Shown here piece after piece: positions 57,644-64,000 of a DNA stretch of 64,000 nucleotides. Positions within the stretch are counted from its first letter, which is position 1. Every line of letters begins with the position of its first letter. The DNA is from Bacillus sp. RO3 (GTDB lineage: Bacteria; Bacillota; Bacilli; Bacillales; Bacillaceae_B), in assembly GCF_012911895.1 (NCBI RefSeq), contig NZ_JAAXCV010000028.1:124001-188000 (forward strand), written 5' to 3'. Made by a program: the position numbers and the translations under genes. The notes beneath the pieces were generated by a model, which was given only the letters and a program-made list of their open reading frames with translations, did not search any database and was not told the origin of the DNA.

Positions 57644-58471
57644 TCAGACTCTCGCGCTGATGTCAAGTGATTTCACGGAATGTGTCAAGTACCCGAGGGA
57701 GATGTAGTGAACTCCTGTATCCGCATAAGAACCAAGACTCTCCCTCGTGATTCCTCCAGACGCTTCTGTCACGATATGAGAAGGTACAAGCTTCATCCAT
57801 TCCCTAATTGTTTCGGGGGCACAGTTATCGAACATGATGACATCTGCGCCGCTTGCGATCGCTTCCATTAACTGTTCTTTCGTTTCGATTTCCACTTCCA
57901 CTTTCACCATATGACCGATTTGACTTTTTACTGCTTTGACAGCATTCGTTATCGATCCTGCGAATGAAATGTGATTATCTTTCAGCATAACGGCATCATA
58001 AAGACCATTTCTGTGATTGAATCCCCCACCTGTCCTGACAGCATATTTCTCCAGCATCCTTAGTCCCGGCGTGGTTTTCCGGGTATCACATAACCTCACT
58101 CCGGTGCCCTTCACCTGCTCTACAGCCCTGTAAGTTTCCGTAGCAATGCCGCTCATGCGCTGGATCAGATTAAGTACGACCCGCTCAGCCTGGAGAAGTT
58201 CCCCCATCGGTCCGCTGATCTCAGCAATCCGTTGTCCCGATTCCACTTCTTCCCCATCTTCAGTAAACACTTCCACTTGAATAGAAGGATTGATCAGGCG
58301 AAATCCTTGTTCAATCACATCCCTTCCACAAAACACACCGCTCTCTTTCATTTGAAAGGTAAAGCATCCTTCATCGCCTTTTCTGAATAACAACCCTGAA
58401 GATAGATCTCCGTCACCGAGATCCTCCTTGTAAAATTCTTCAAGCATAGATTTTAGTTTCATTTTGTTCAT
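57644..58471 (-). CDS. nadC: Nicotinate-nucleotide pyrophosphorylase (carboxylating) NadC
   Basis: NadC converts quinolinate and PRPP to NaMN. The 275-residue protein has the N-terminal [11 protein letters not shown], the substrate loop [40 protein letters not shown] at about 138-178, and [18 protein letters not shown] with ASGGI near the end. The start overlaps the 3' end of nadB by 32 bases, giving coupled translation. Confidence 0.97.
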   Translation of the reverse strand: MNKMKLKSMLEEFYKEDLGDGDLSSGLLFRKGDEGCFTFQMKESGVFCGRDVIEQGFRLINPSIQVEVFTEDGEEVESGQRIAEISGPMGELLQAERVVLNLIQRMSGIATETYRAVEQVKGTGVRLCDTRKTTPGLRMLEKYAVRTGGGFNHRNGLYDAVMLKDNHISFAGSITNAVKAVKSQIGHMVKVEVEIETKEQLMEAIASGADVIMFDNCAPETIREWMKLVPSHIVTEASGGITRESLGSYADTGVHYISLGYLTHSVKSLDISARV

Positions 58472-60032
58472 GAAATTCCACCTTCAATCGCCCGTCTTGG
58501 TTTAGTAAAATCACGTTTCTTTTAAGCCAATCATCCTCTTCCAGAGGATAATCCGATCGAATATGCCCTCCCCTGCTCTCCGTCCGCAATAAGGCGGACT
58601 GAGTGACAAGCAGGCTGACGATCCACATGAAATACAAGTGGATCTCGTCACGGGAATTGAACTCAATATGTTCATGAAAGGTGAGGGGTTGTGCTCTTAA
58701 CCAATTCAACTGGGCAGTGAGCCCTTTTTCCCCCCGGATGATCCCTACATGGTTCATCATCTTTCCTTTTATTTCAGATGACTGAAAAGAAATAACCGCA
58801 GCCTTCCCGACATCTTTAACCGATTCAGTACAGGGGTGGAAAAAGGAGGATGCATGGGTAACACCTTTTTGAATCAAGTAGTTACCCAGACGCTCTCCGA
58901 ACACCAATCCTTCAAGCAATGAATTACTGGCAAGTCGATTCGCCCCGTGAATCCCGGTACAGGCAACTTCTCCAATTGCATACAGCCCGGGGATATTGGT
59001 TCTGCCCACATGATCGGTCACCACCCCGCCCATGATGAAATGACATCCCGGCGATACAGGGATCAGCCCTTCTTCCATTGAGATGCCATGTTTTCTGCAT
59101 AGGGAGGAAATGGAGGGGAACTTTTGTTGAAAGTCTCTTATTCTACGAATGTCTAAAAACACGTCTCTTCCCATTTGACGTTCTTTAAAGATGCTTTCAG
59201 CCACAATGTGACGGGATGCAAGTTCAAGGAGAGGATCCACACCATCCATGATCCGCTCACCGCGTTCATTAACAAGGAGTGCACCTTCCCCCCTTACTGC
59301 CTCTGATATGAGACCGCATGTTTTCCCGTCCTTCCAAAGCAGGGTGGGATGAAATTGAATGAATTCCATATCCGCTAGCTTAGCCCCGGCAAGAAATGCA
59401 AGAGCCATACCATCCCCTGTAACGGCAGGATGATTGGACGTGGCGGAATACAATCCGCCCACCCCTCCTGTAGCAAGCACAACATGGGGAGCATAATAAG
59501 ACCGGACGGCATTGGTCTTATCCTTTGTTTTCACACCACAACAGTGACCCTTCTCATCTTTGACAAGTTCCCACACCATTTCCCCTTCCATAAACTGGAC
59601 TTTATCTTTAGAAAGGGTGCTGACCAAATGGTTGACCAGAAACTTACCGGTCTGGTCTCCCCCGCTGTGCAGGATCCGATTTTGACTGTGTGCCCCCTCT
59701 ATCCCAAGGGAAAGGCTCCCATCGGCTTCTCGATCAAAAGGTGCCCCTTCCTGGACTAGGGACTCGACGATTCTTCTTCCATCCACTATCAGTCTGGTTA
59801 CACTTTCCTCATCCTGATGGTAGCGGCCGGCTTCCAATGTATCTGTATAATGAGCAAGAACTGAATCCTTTATCCCTAAAGGAGCAGCAATCCCACCTTG
59901 AGCAAGAAAAGAATTTCCACTTATGATTTTATCCTTTGTGATAATCATCACATAAAAATGATCTTGAAGTTGGCGTGCCAGTTGTAAAGCGGCAACGCCA
60001 CTTCCGACAATCAAAATATCGGTTTTTTCCAT
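58440..60032 (-). CDS. nadB: L-aspartate oxidase NadB
   Basis: A 530-residue flavoprotein producing iminoaspartate for NadA. The FAD site ILIVGSGVAALQLARQL is at the N-terminus. SFLAQGGIAAP, EGAHSQNRILHSGGDQTG, the active-site Arg region FIQFHPTLLW / EAVRGEGALLVN, and GLYAIGEVACTGIHGANRLASNSLLEGLVFG follow. ATG at 60032, 7 bases after AGGAGG. First gene of the nadBCA operon, divergent from nifS. Confidence 0.97.
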   Translation of the reverse strand: MEKTDILIVGSGVAALQLARQLQDHFYVMIITKDKIISGNSFLAQGGIAAPLGIKDSVLAHYTDTLEAGRYHQDEESVTRLIVDGRRIVESLVQEGAPFDREADGSLSLGIEGAHSQNRILHSGGDQTGKFLVNHLVSTLSKDKVQFMEGEMVWELVKDEKGHCCGVKTKDKTNAVRSYYAPHVVLATGGVGGLYSATSNHPAVTGDGMALAFLAGAKLADMEFIQFHPTLLWKDGKTCGLISEAVRGEGALLVNERGERIMDGVDPLLELASRHIVAESIFKERQMGRDVFLDIRRIRDFQQKFPSISSLCRKHGISMEEGLIPVSPGCHFIMGGVVTDHVGRTNIPGLYAIGEVACTGIHGANRLASNSLLEGLVFGERLGNYLIQKGVTHASSFFHPCTESVKDVGKAAVISFQSSEIKGKMMNHVGIIRGEKGLTAQLNWLRAQPLTFHEHIEFNSRDEIHLYFMWIVSLLVTQSALLRTESRGGHIRSDYPLEEDDWLKRNVILLNQDGRLKVEFHEQNETKIYA

Positions 60033-60057
60033 CAAAAACCCTCCTGATCATTTACAG

Positions 60058-60069
60058 GTGTCTTGACAC
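60058..60069. promoter_or_regulatory. Candidate NiaR operator in the nadB/nifS divergon
   Basis: GTGTCTTGACAC is an imperfect palindrome matching the TGTCTTGACA core known for NiaR (YrxA) sites. Its TTGACA can also act as the -35 of the plus-strand nifS promoter. A partial second site AATGACAAG follows at about 60093-60101. The 121-base gap must hold both divergent promoters. Confidence 0.72.
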
Positions 60070-60153
60070 ATATATTTACACATATTTAAACTAATGACAA
60101 GAGTTTTTTACGAGACTCCTATATTCAGACTATTATAAAAAAAGGCAGGTTAC

Positions 60154-61293
60154 ATGATGTACTATTTTGATTACGCCGCTACGACTCCTGTAGGTGCAGA
60201 AAGTTTACAGGTGTTTCAAACAGTCAGTGAGGAATTCTGGGGTAATCCGAGCAGTCTCCATGATACTGGTGGGAAAGCACAACATTTACTGACCACATGC
60301 AGAGAGAAGTTGGCAGGAATGCTCAAGGTACCCTCCAAGGGAATCCATTTCACCTCCGGGGGGACGGAAGGCAATCATCTGGCCCTCTCCACACTGGCAC
60401 TAAGTACTGAAGGGAAAGGGAAACATGTCATCATAGGAGGGGCAGAACATTCCTCTCTTCATTCCTCAGCCTCTTTCCTTGAGCAATTGGGCTTTACCGT
60501 TTCAAAAATCCCATTCACTCCTCAGGGGTTCATTGATCTGGTTAAACTGGAAGAATCCATATCAGATGAAACGACTGTTGTGAGCATCGGACTTGTCAAT
60601 GGAGAAATTGGAACGATCCAGCCCATCCGTGAAGTAAGTAATCTATTGAGGAACCGTGATATTTTGCTTCACAGTGACATGGTTCAAGCATTCGGAAAAA
60701 TAGATATGACTGAATTCACTTCCATCGTAGACAGCTTCACCCTTTCATCTCATAAAATTTACGGACCAAAAGGAGTAGGCGCCCTATACATTAATCCAGA
60801 CCTTGATATCCGACCTATGATCCCGGGACAGACACACGAGGACGGTTTCAGGGGAGGCACGGTGAATCTGCCGGGAATAGCAGGATTCATAACCGCAGCA
60901 AGCCTGTGTTATGATTCACTTTCAACTCCTCATTATCATCGGGTCAGACACCATTTCATATCCAGATTGGAGGAACTTCTCCCTGGCTCCTACACTCTGT
61001 ATGGGGGAGACTCTGAAGAACAGCTTCCACACGTAATCGGACTGGGTATCCACGGGGTCGAGGGACAGTGGCTCATGCTTGAATGCAATCGCAGGGGGAT
61101 GTGCATTTCCACCGGCAGTGCGTGCGGGTCAGGGGCAGAGTCTAAAACCCTTGTCAGCATGGGTGTTGATCAGAGAGCCGGAAAAGAATTCATCCGGATT
61201 TCATTCGGAAAGGATACAGAAGAAGAACAGGTGGAGAAGCTCGTACACACGATATATGATATCCATACAGCCCATGTATCTTCCTTAACTTGA
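60154..61293 (+). CDS. nifS: Cysteine desulfurase NifS (NAD synthesis locus)
   Basis: A 379-residue class V PLP enzyme. YFDYAATTPVGAES at the N-terminus, GGTEGNHLAL, HSDMVQAFG, the PLP Lys in SSHKIYGPKG and the catalytic Cys in STGSACGSG are visible. In B. subtilis the NifS beside nadBCA is required to build the NadA Fe-S cluster, and the same divergent layout appears here. It differs clearly from the desulfurase at 19080. ATG at 60154 or 60157 after AGGCAGG. Confidence 0.95.
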   Translation: MMYYFDYAATTPVGAESLQVFQTVSEEFWGNPSSLHDTGGKAQHLLTTCREKLAGMLKVPSKGIHFTSGGTEGNHLALSTLALSTEGKGKHVIIGGAEHSSLHSSASFLEQLGFTVSKIPFTPQGFIDLVKLEESISDETTVVSIGLVNGEIGTIQPIREVSNLLRNRDILLHSDMVQAFGKIDMTEFTSIVDSFTLSSHKIYGPKGVGALYINPDLDIRPMIPGQTHEDGFRGGTVNLPGIAGFITAASLCYDSLSTPHYHRVRHHFISRLEELLPGSYTLYGGDSEEQLPHVIGLGIHGVEGQWLMLECNRRGMCISTGSACGSGAESKTLVSMGVDQRAGKEFIRISFGKDTEEEQVEKLVHTIYDIHTAHVSSLT

Positions 61294-61313
61294 AGAACGA
61301 GTTGTGGTATGAT
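61285..61313 (+). promoter_or_regulatory. Possible separate promoter of niaR
   Basis: An extended -10 TGGTATGAT (TATGAT at 61308-61313) has a weak -35 TTAACT (61285-61290) at 17 bases, overlapping the nifS stop. niaR starts 34 bases later. It may supplement readthrough from nifS. Confidence 0.4.
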
Positions 61314-61346
61314 TTCCTATATCAACCGGGGACGGAGGAGATACAT

Positions 61347-61886
61347 TTGACAGGAAAAAAAATCCTTGGGGATGAGAGAAGACAATGGATCCTTGATAAA
61401 TTAATGACCAATCAGGCGCCCATAACAGGAGGGGACCTCGCTAAACAGACGAATGTCAGCCGTCAAGTCATCGTGAGTGACATTACACTGCTGAAAGCGA
61501 AAGGTGAACCCATCATTGCAACGAGCCAGGGCTATTTATATATGCCCATTTCCAATCAGGACACCATGATTGAACGCACTGTTGCCTGTCAGCATCGGCC
61601 TGAACGGTCGGAAGAAGAGCTTTTTTTACTTGTGGACCATGGTGTGACCGTTAAAGATGTAAAAATCGAACACGGGGTATACGGAGATTTGACAGCTTCC
61701 ATTATGGTCTCAAACCGTAAAGAGGTAGAACAATTCATGAAGAAGATCGAAGACACAGGAGCTTCCTTCCTATCAGAGTTGACCGATGGTGTCCATTTAC
61801 ATACTATAATGGCCCCGACGGAAGAAACATTGGAGAAAGCAGAACGTGCCCTTCAGGAAGCAGGCTTCCTGATTCAATCACAATAG
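61347..61886 (+). CDS. niaR: Niacin-responsive transcriptional repressor NiaR (YrxA)
   Basis: A 179-residue repressor. The N-terminal winged helix (LDKLMTNQAPITGGDLAKQTNVSRQVIVSDITLLKAKGEPIIAT) is followed by the 3H domain, whose conserved His residues are seen in VKDVKIEHGVYGDL and DGVHLHTIMAP. With nicotinic acid bound it represses nad genes. Start TTG at 61347 (MTGKKILG), exactly 8 bases after GGAGG; the open frame upstream does not fit the family. It lies behind nifS, so it probably controls its own operon and nadBCA. Confidence 0.93.
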   Translation: MTGKKILGDERRQWILDKLMTNQAPITGGDLAKQTNVSRQVIVSDITLLKAKGEPIIATSQGYLYMPISNQDTMIERTVACQHRPERSEEELFLLVDHGVTVKDVKIEHGVYGDLTASIMVSNRKEVEQFMKKIEDTGASFLSELTDGVHLHTIMAPTEETLEKAERALQEAGFLIQSQ

Positions 61887-61922
61887 AAAAAAAGGCAGAT
61901 TTCCTTGAAATCTGCCTTTTTT
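61886..61922. terminator. Bidirectional terminator between niaR and pheA
   Basis: AAAAGGCAGATTTC and GAAATCTGCCTTTTTT form a perfect stem with a 3-base loop between convergent genes. Confidence 0.93.
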
Positions 61923-61926
61923 ATCA

Positions 61927-62775
61927 TTAATCCAATAAATAAGAAGAATACGTGCCAATCATTTTCACTGCACACCCAAGGGCTTCCATTTCGCTGATTG
62001 CTCCAGGCAGAAGGACATCATCCAATCCATGAGCCACATCAATCAGGAAGAAATAGTCCCCTAAACCTGTTTTCAGCGGTCTGGATTCAATTTTACTTAA
62101 GTTCAATTGCCTCCAGGCAAAAGTCGATAATACCTGATGAAGCGCCCCTGAACGATCCTTCGGAAGAGTCACCATCAAGGTCGTCTTCTCCATGCTCTTT
62201 TCCTGTGAGAGCGACAAAGGATGTGCCTTTTTATGCAAAACGATAAACCTTGTATGGTTATAGGCAAAGTCATGAATATTTTCATGAAGGATCGTTAAAC
62301 CGTATTTTTCGGCTGCCAGTTCGTTTCCGATTGCCCCAAGAAACGACCCGGGATTCTCACTTATGAATTTAGCAGCAGCTGCCGTACTCGTCGTCTGCTC
62401 GAGAGGCACCCCACGGAATTGCTTATGTAGAAATTTATGACACTGTGCCAATGCGTGGGAATGAGAAAGGACTTTCTCGACGGTTTTCTCACTGTCATCC
62501 CACTTCGGGTGAATCATCAAATGCTGTTGAATCGCCGACGTCAGTTCGGCGACGATGGCTAAATCCGCCTCATGGAACAGATAATCGACTGTAATATGTA
62601 CCGAGCCTTCCAGGGCATTTTCCAGTGGGACAACGGCATAATCCACTTCATTCTCTATCACTGCTTCAATGCAATCGGGAATGGTGACGTACGACACGGT
62701 ATCCTGGTCTTTGAATGCCTTCTTGACTGCCAGGTCTGTAAAGGAAGCCTCGGGTCCTAAATACGCAATTTTCAC
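61927..62775 (-). CDS. pheA: Prephenate dehydratase PheA
   Basis: Converts prephenate to phenylpyruvate for phenylalanine synthesis. The 282-residue monofunctional form has the catalytic domain (IAYLGPEASFTDLAV, DYAVVPLENALEGSV, and the Thr-Arg-Phe catalytic motif in YNHTRFIVL at about 175) and a C-terminal ACT domain with KIESRPLKTGLGDYFFLIDV for feedback by Phe. GTG start at 62775 with GAGAGGA upstream. It follows pheB. Confidence 0.97.
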   Translation of the reverse strand: MKIAYLGPEASFTDLAVKKAFKDQDTVSYVTIPDCIEAVIENEVDYAVVPLENALEGSVHITVDYLFHEADLAIVAELTSAIQQHLMIHPKWDDSEKTVEKVLSHSHALAQCHKFLHKQFRGVPLEQTTSTAAAAKFISENPGSFLGAIGNELAAEKYGLTILHENIHDFAYNHTRFIVLHKKAHPLSLSQEKSMEKTTLMVTLPKDRSGALHQVLSTFAWRQLNLSKIESRPLKTGLGDYFFLIDVAHGLDDVLLPGAISEMEALGCAVKMIGTYSSYLLD

Positions 62776-62884
62776 TCTGATCTTCCTCTCACTCTCACCA
62801 AAATATTATTTGAACATTCTAACATGTATAAGGTCAAAGCGGAAGAGTTTATTTTTGAAAGCAGAAAATCTAAAAAAAGAAGCA

Positions 62885-63340
62885 TCAGGCTCCTGAACCC
62901 AATACTTCTACTTTTTCTACAAATTCCAATCGTCTCAGCTTGGAAAGCAGATCTTCTAATCCGATGGTCAAGTCTGTCACATTCAGTGATAATGTGACAT
63001 TCGCTCTTCCCTGCAAGGGGATCGTCTGATGGATCGTTAAAATATTGCATCCATGCTTGGCCGTTTCCCCAAGTAAATGTGACAGTGTTCCAGAACGGTC
63101 TTCCAGATGAAAGAACAGTGTGATGATTCTTTCCTTCACCACCGTATGAAAAGGAAACACGGTATCACGATATTTATAAAAGGCACTCCGGCTTAAATCA
63201 ACCCGATGAACGGCTTCCCATACGGAATCCGCCTTGCCCCTTTCAATCAATTCTTTCGCATCCAGGGTTTTCTTCATTGCTTCGGGCAGCACGTCTTCAC
63301 GGACTAAATAAAACTTGCCCTCTTGAAATTTTTTCCCCAA
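62885..63340 (-). CDS. pheB: ACT domain-containing protein PheB
   Basis: A 151-residue protein. The N-terminal half has helix-rich [41 protein letters not shown]. The C-terminal half is an ACT domain ([51 protein letters not shown]). PheB is conserved between obg and pheA in Bacillus; it was once proposed as chorismate mutase, without firm proof. TTG start at 63340, 8 bases after GGAGG. Confidence 0.93.
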   Translation of the reverse strand: MGKKFQEGKFYLVREDVLPEAMKKTLDAKELIERGKADSVWEAVHRVDLSRSAFYKYRDTVFPFHTVVKERIITLFFHLEDRSGTLSHLLGETAKHGCNILTIHQTIPLQGRANVTLSLNVTDLTIGLEDLLSKLRRLEFVEKVEVLGSGA

Positions 63341-63421
63341 TGACTATTCCTCCAATTTTCTGGCTGCAGAGGTCATGGGCAAAGACTATGCCTCTGTGAA
63401 AACCTCTTCGCTTTCTATTGT

Positions 63422-63457
63422 AGAGCGATGCCGGCACATATAGGCCGGCATCGCTCT
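63422..63457. terminator. Strong hairpin between obg and pheB
   Basis: AGAGCGATGCCGGC and GCCGGCATCGCTCT form a perfect 14-bp stem with an 8-base loop, 28 bases after the obg stop. The T-run (TTTTGTTT) is on the plus strand side, so as an obg terminator on the minus strand it is atypical. Confidence 0.65.
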
Positions 63458-63485
63458 TTTGTTTGAAATAGGTGAAGGACGAAAC

Positions 63486-64000
63486 TCAATCGACAAATTC
63501 GAATTCATATTTCAACAAGCGGATCGTGTCGCCGTTTTCGGCACCACGCTCACGAAGGGCTTCATCCACACCGTAAGAACGGAGCTGCCTTGCGAAACGT
63601 CTCGTCGAATCTTCACGTGAGAAATCCGTCATCTTGAATAATCTCTCAATTTTTGCACCGCTGACAACGAATGTGCCATCAGGATCACGTGTGATTTCGA
63701 ATTCTCTTTCTTCCTCTTCGTGTTTGTAAACAACACGGTGAATTCCAGTTTCCTCTTCTTCATGGATAGGGAATTCTTCTGTCGTTTCCACCTTATCCGC
63801 AACGGCATATAGAAGCTCACTCAGCCCGTGGCGCGTAACAGCGGAAATCGGGTATACAGGGTAATCTTCCTCCAGTTTTTCTTTGAAGACCTTAAGGTTT
63901 TCCTCAGAATCAGGCATGTCCATCTTATTGGCAACAATGATTTGTGGGCGCTCCGTTAAACGGAGATTGTACTGCTTTAACTCCTCATTGATGGTCAGAT
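63486..64000 (-). CDS. obg: GTPase Obg, C-terminal part (5' end outside window)
   Basis: The visible 171 codons begin inside the G domain: [33 protein letters not shown] contains the G4 motif NKMD, and [19 protein letters not shown] the G5 region. The C-terminal OCT domain follows ([76 protein letters not shown]). Obg is an essential ribosome-associated GTPase. In B. subtilis it is encoded next to pheB, as here. The N-terminal OBG domain lies beyond the window. Confidence 0.96.
   Translation of the reverse strand, partial: LTINEELKQYNLRLTERPQIIVANKMDMPDSEENLKVFKEKLEEDYPVYPISAVTRHGLSELLYAVADKVETTEEFPIHEEEETGIHRVVYKHEEEEREFEITRDPDGTFVVSGAKIERLFKMTDFSREDSTRRFARQLRSYGVDEALRERGAENGDTIRLLKYEFEFVD

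Noticed and set aside
61290-61346. 19-codon N-terminal extension of niaR
   Set aside because: A TTG at 61347 has ideal Shine-Dalgarno spacing and matches the family start; the extension overlaps nifS.

Overview
The window is a contiguous piece of a spore-forming Bacillaceae chromosome. Gene order closely follows the Bacillus subtilis stretch from pbpI-greA through alaS, recD2, mnmA, cymR, aspS-hisS, relA, recJ, secDF, spoVB, tgt-queA, ruvBA, bofC, safA and nad genes to pheA-pheB-obg. Evidence for the host: sporulation genes (bofC, spoVB, safA, tgl, coxA-like, rsfA-like), T-box leaders, strong AGGAGG Shine-Dalgarno sequences, many TTG starts and fused SecDF. It is not B. subtilis itself; a Rossellomorea- or Bacillus-like genus is plausible but not proven. 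I see no prophage, transposase, CRISPR array, tRNA or rRNA gene. Genes cut by the window edges are pbpI (left) and obg (right).

Layout. 1-8 kb: pbpI, greA, udk, the tRNA uridine-34 hydroxylation/methylation genes (trmR, yrrN, yrrO), mltG, yrzB, ruvX, IreB-like yrzL. 8-12.7 kb: alaS behind an Ala T-box, an AI-2E family membrane protein and two tiny proteins. 12.8-14.6 kb: bioY-bioB behind a BirA operator. 14.6-20.8 kb: recD2, TPR protein, mnmA, its cysteine desulfurase and CymR. 20.8-26.6 kb: rarA (plus strand), an accessory stretch (spore transglutaminase tgl, ABC-2 exporter, RsfA-like regulator), then tcdA. 26.8-30.6 kb: 6S RNA, aspS and hisS behind a T-box. 30.6-47 kb: a five-SH3b amidase, dtd-rel, apt-recJ, lapA, a CDF metal transporter, secDF, comN, spoVB, DUF421 and ArsB-like membrane proteins. 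47-52.2 kb: yajC, tgt, queA, DUF2905, ruvB, ruvA. 52.2-56.4 kb: spore genes bofC, coxA-like, a kinase-fold gene and safA. 56.5-61.9 kb: nadB-nadC-nadA divergent from nifS-niaR. 61.9-64 kb: pheA, pheB, obg.

Functional themes. The window is rich in translation and tRNA-modification functions: trmR/yrrN/yrrO (ho5U/mo5U), mnmA plus desulfurase (s2U), tgt/queA (queuosine), tcdA (cyclic t6A), three aminoacyl-tRNA synthetases, dtd and rel. DNA repair (ruvA, ruvB, ruvX, recD2, recJ, rarA) is the second theme. NAD synthesis forms a self-contained unit in which the desulfurase probably feeds the NadA Fe-S cluster and NiaR represses the divergon.

The most unusual element is a tandem array of three nearly identical 125-bp structured units (about 51676-52062). 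It lies between a LexA-like SOS box and the ruvA start codon, so it would be the 5' leader of ruvAB mRNA if transcription starts at that box. Second are two genes (yrvJ- and yrzE-like) whose Shine-Dalgarno spacing points to an ATC start codon.
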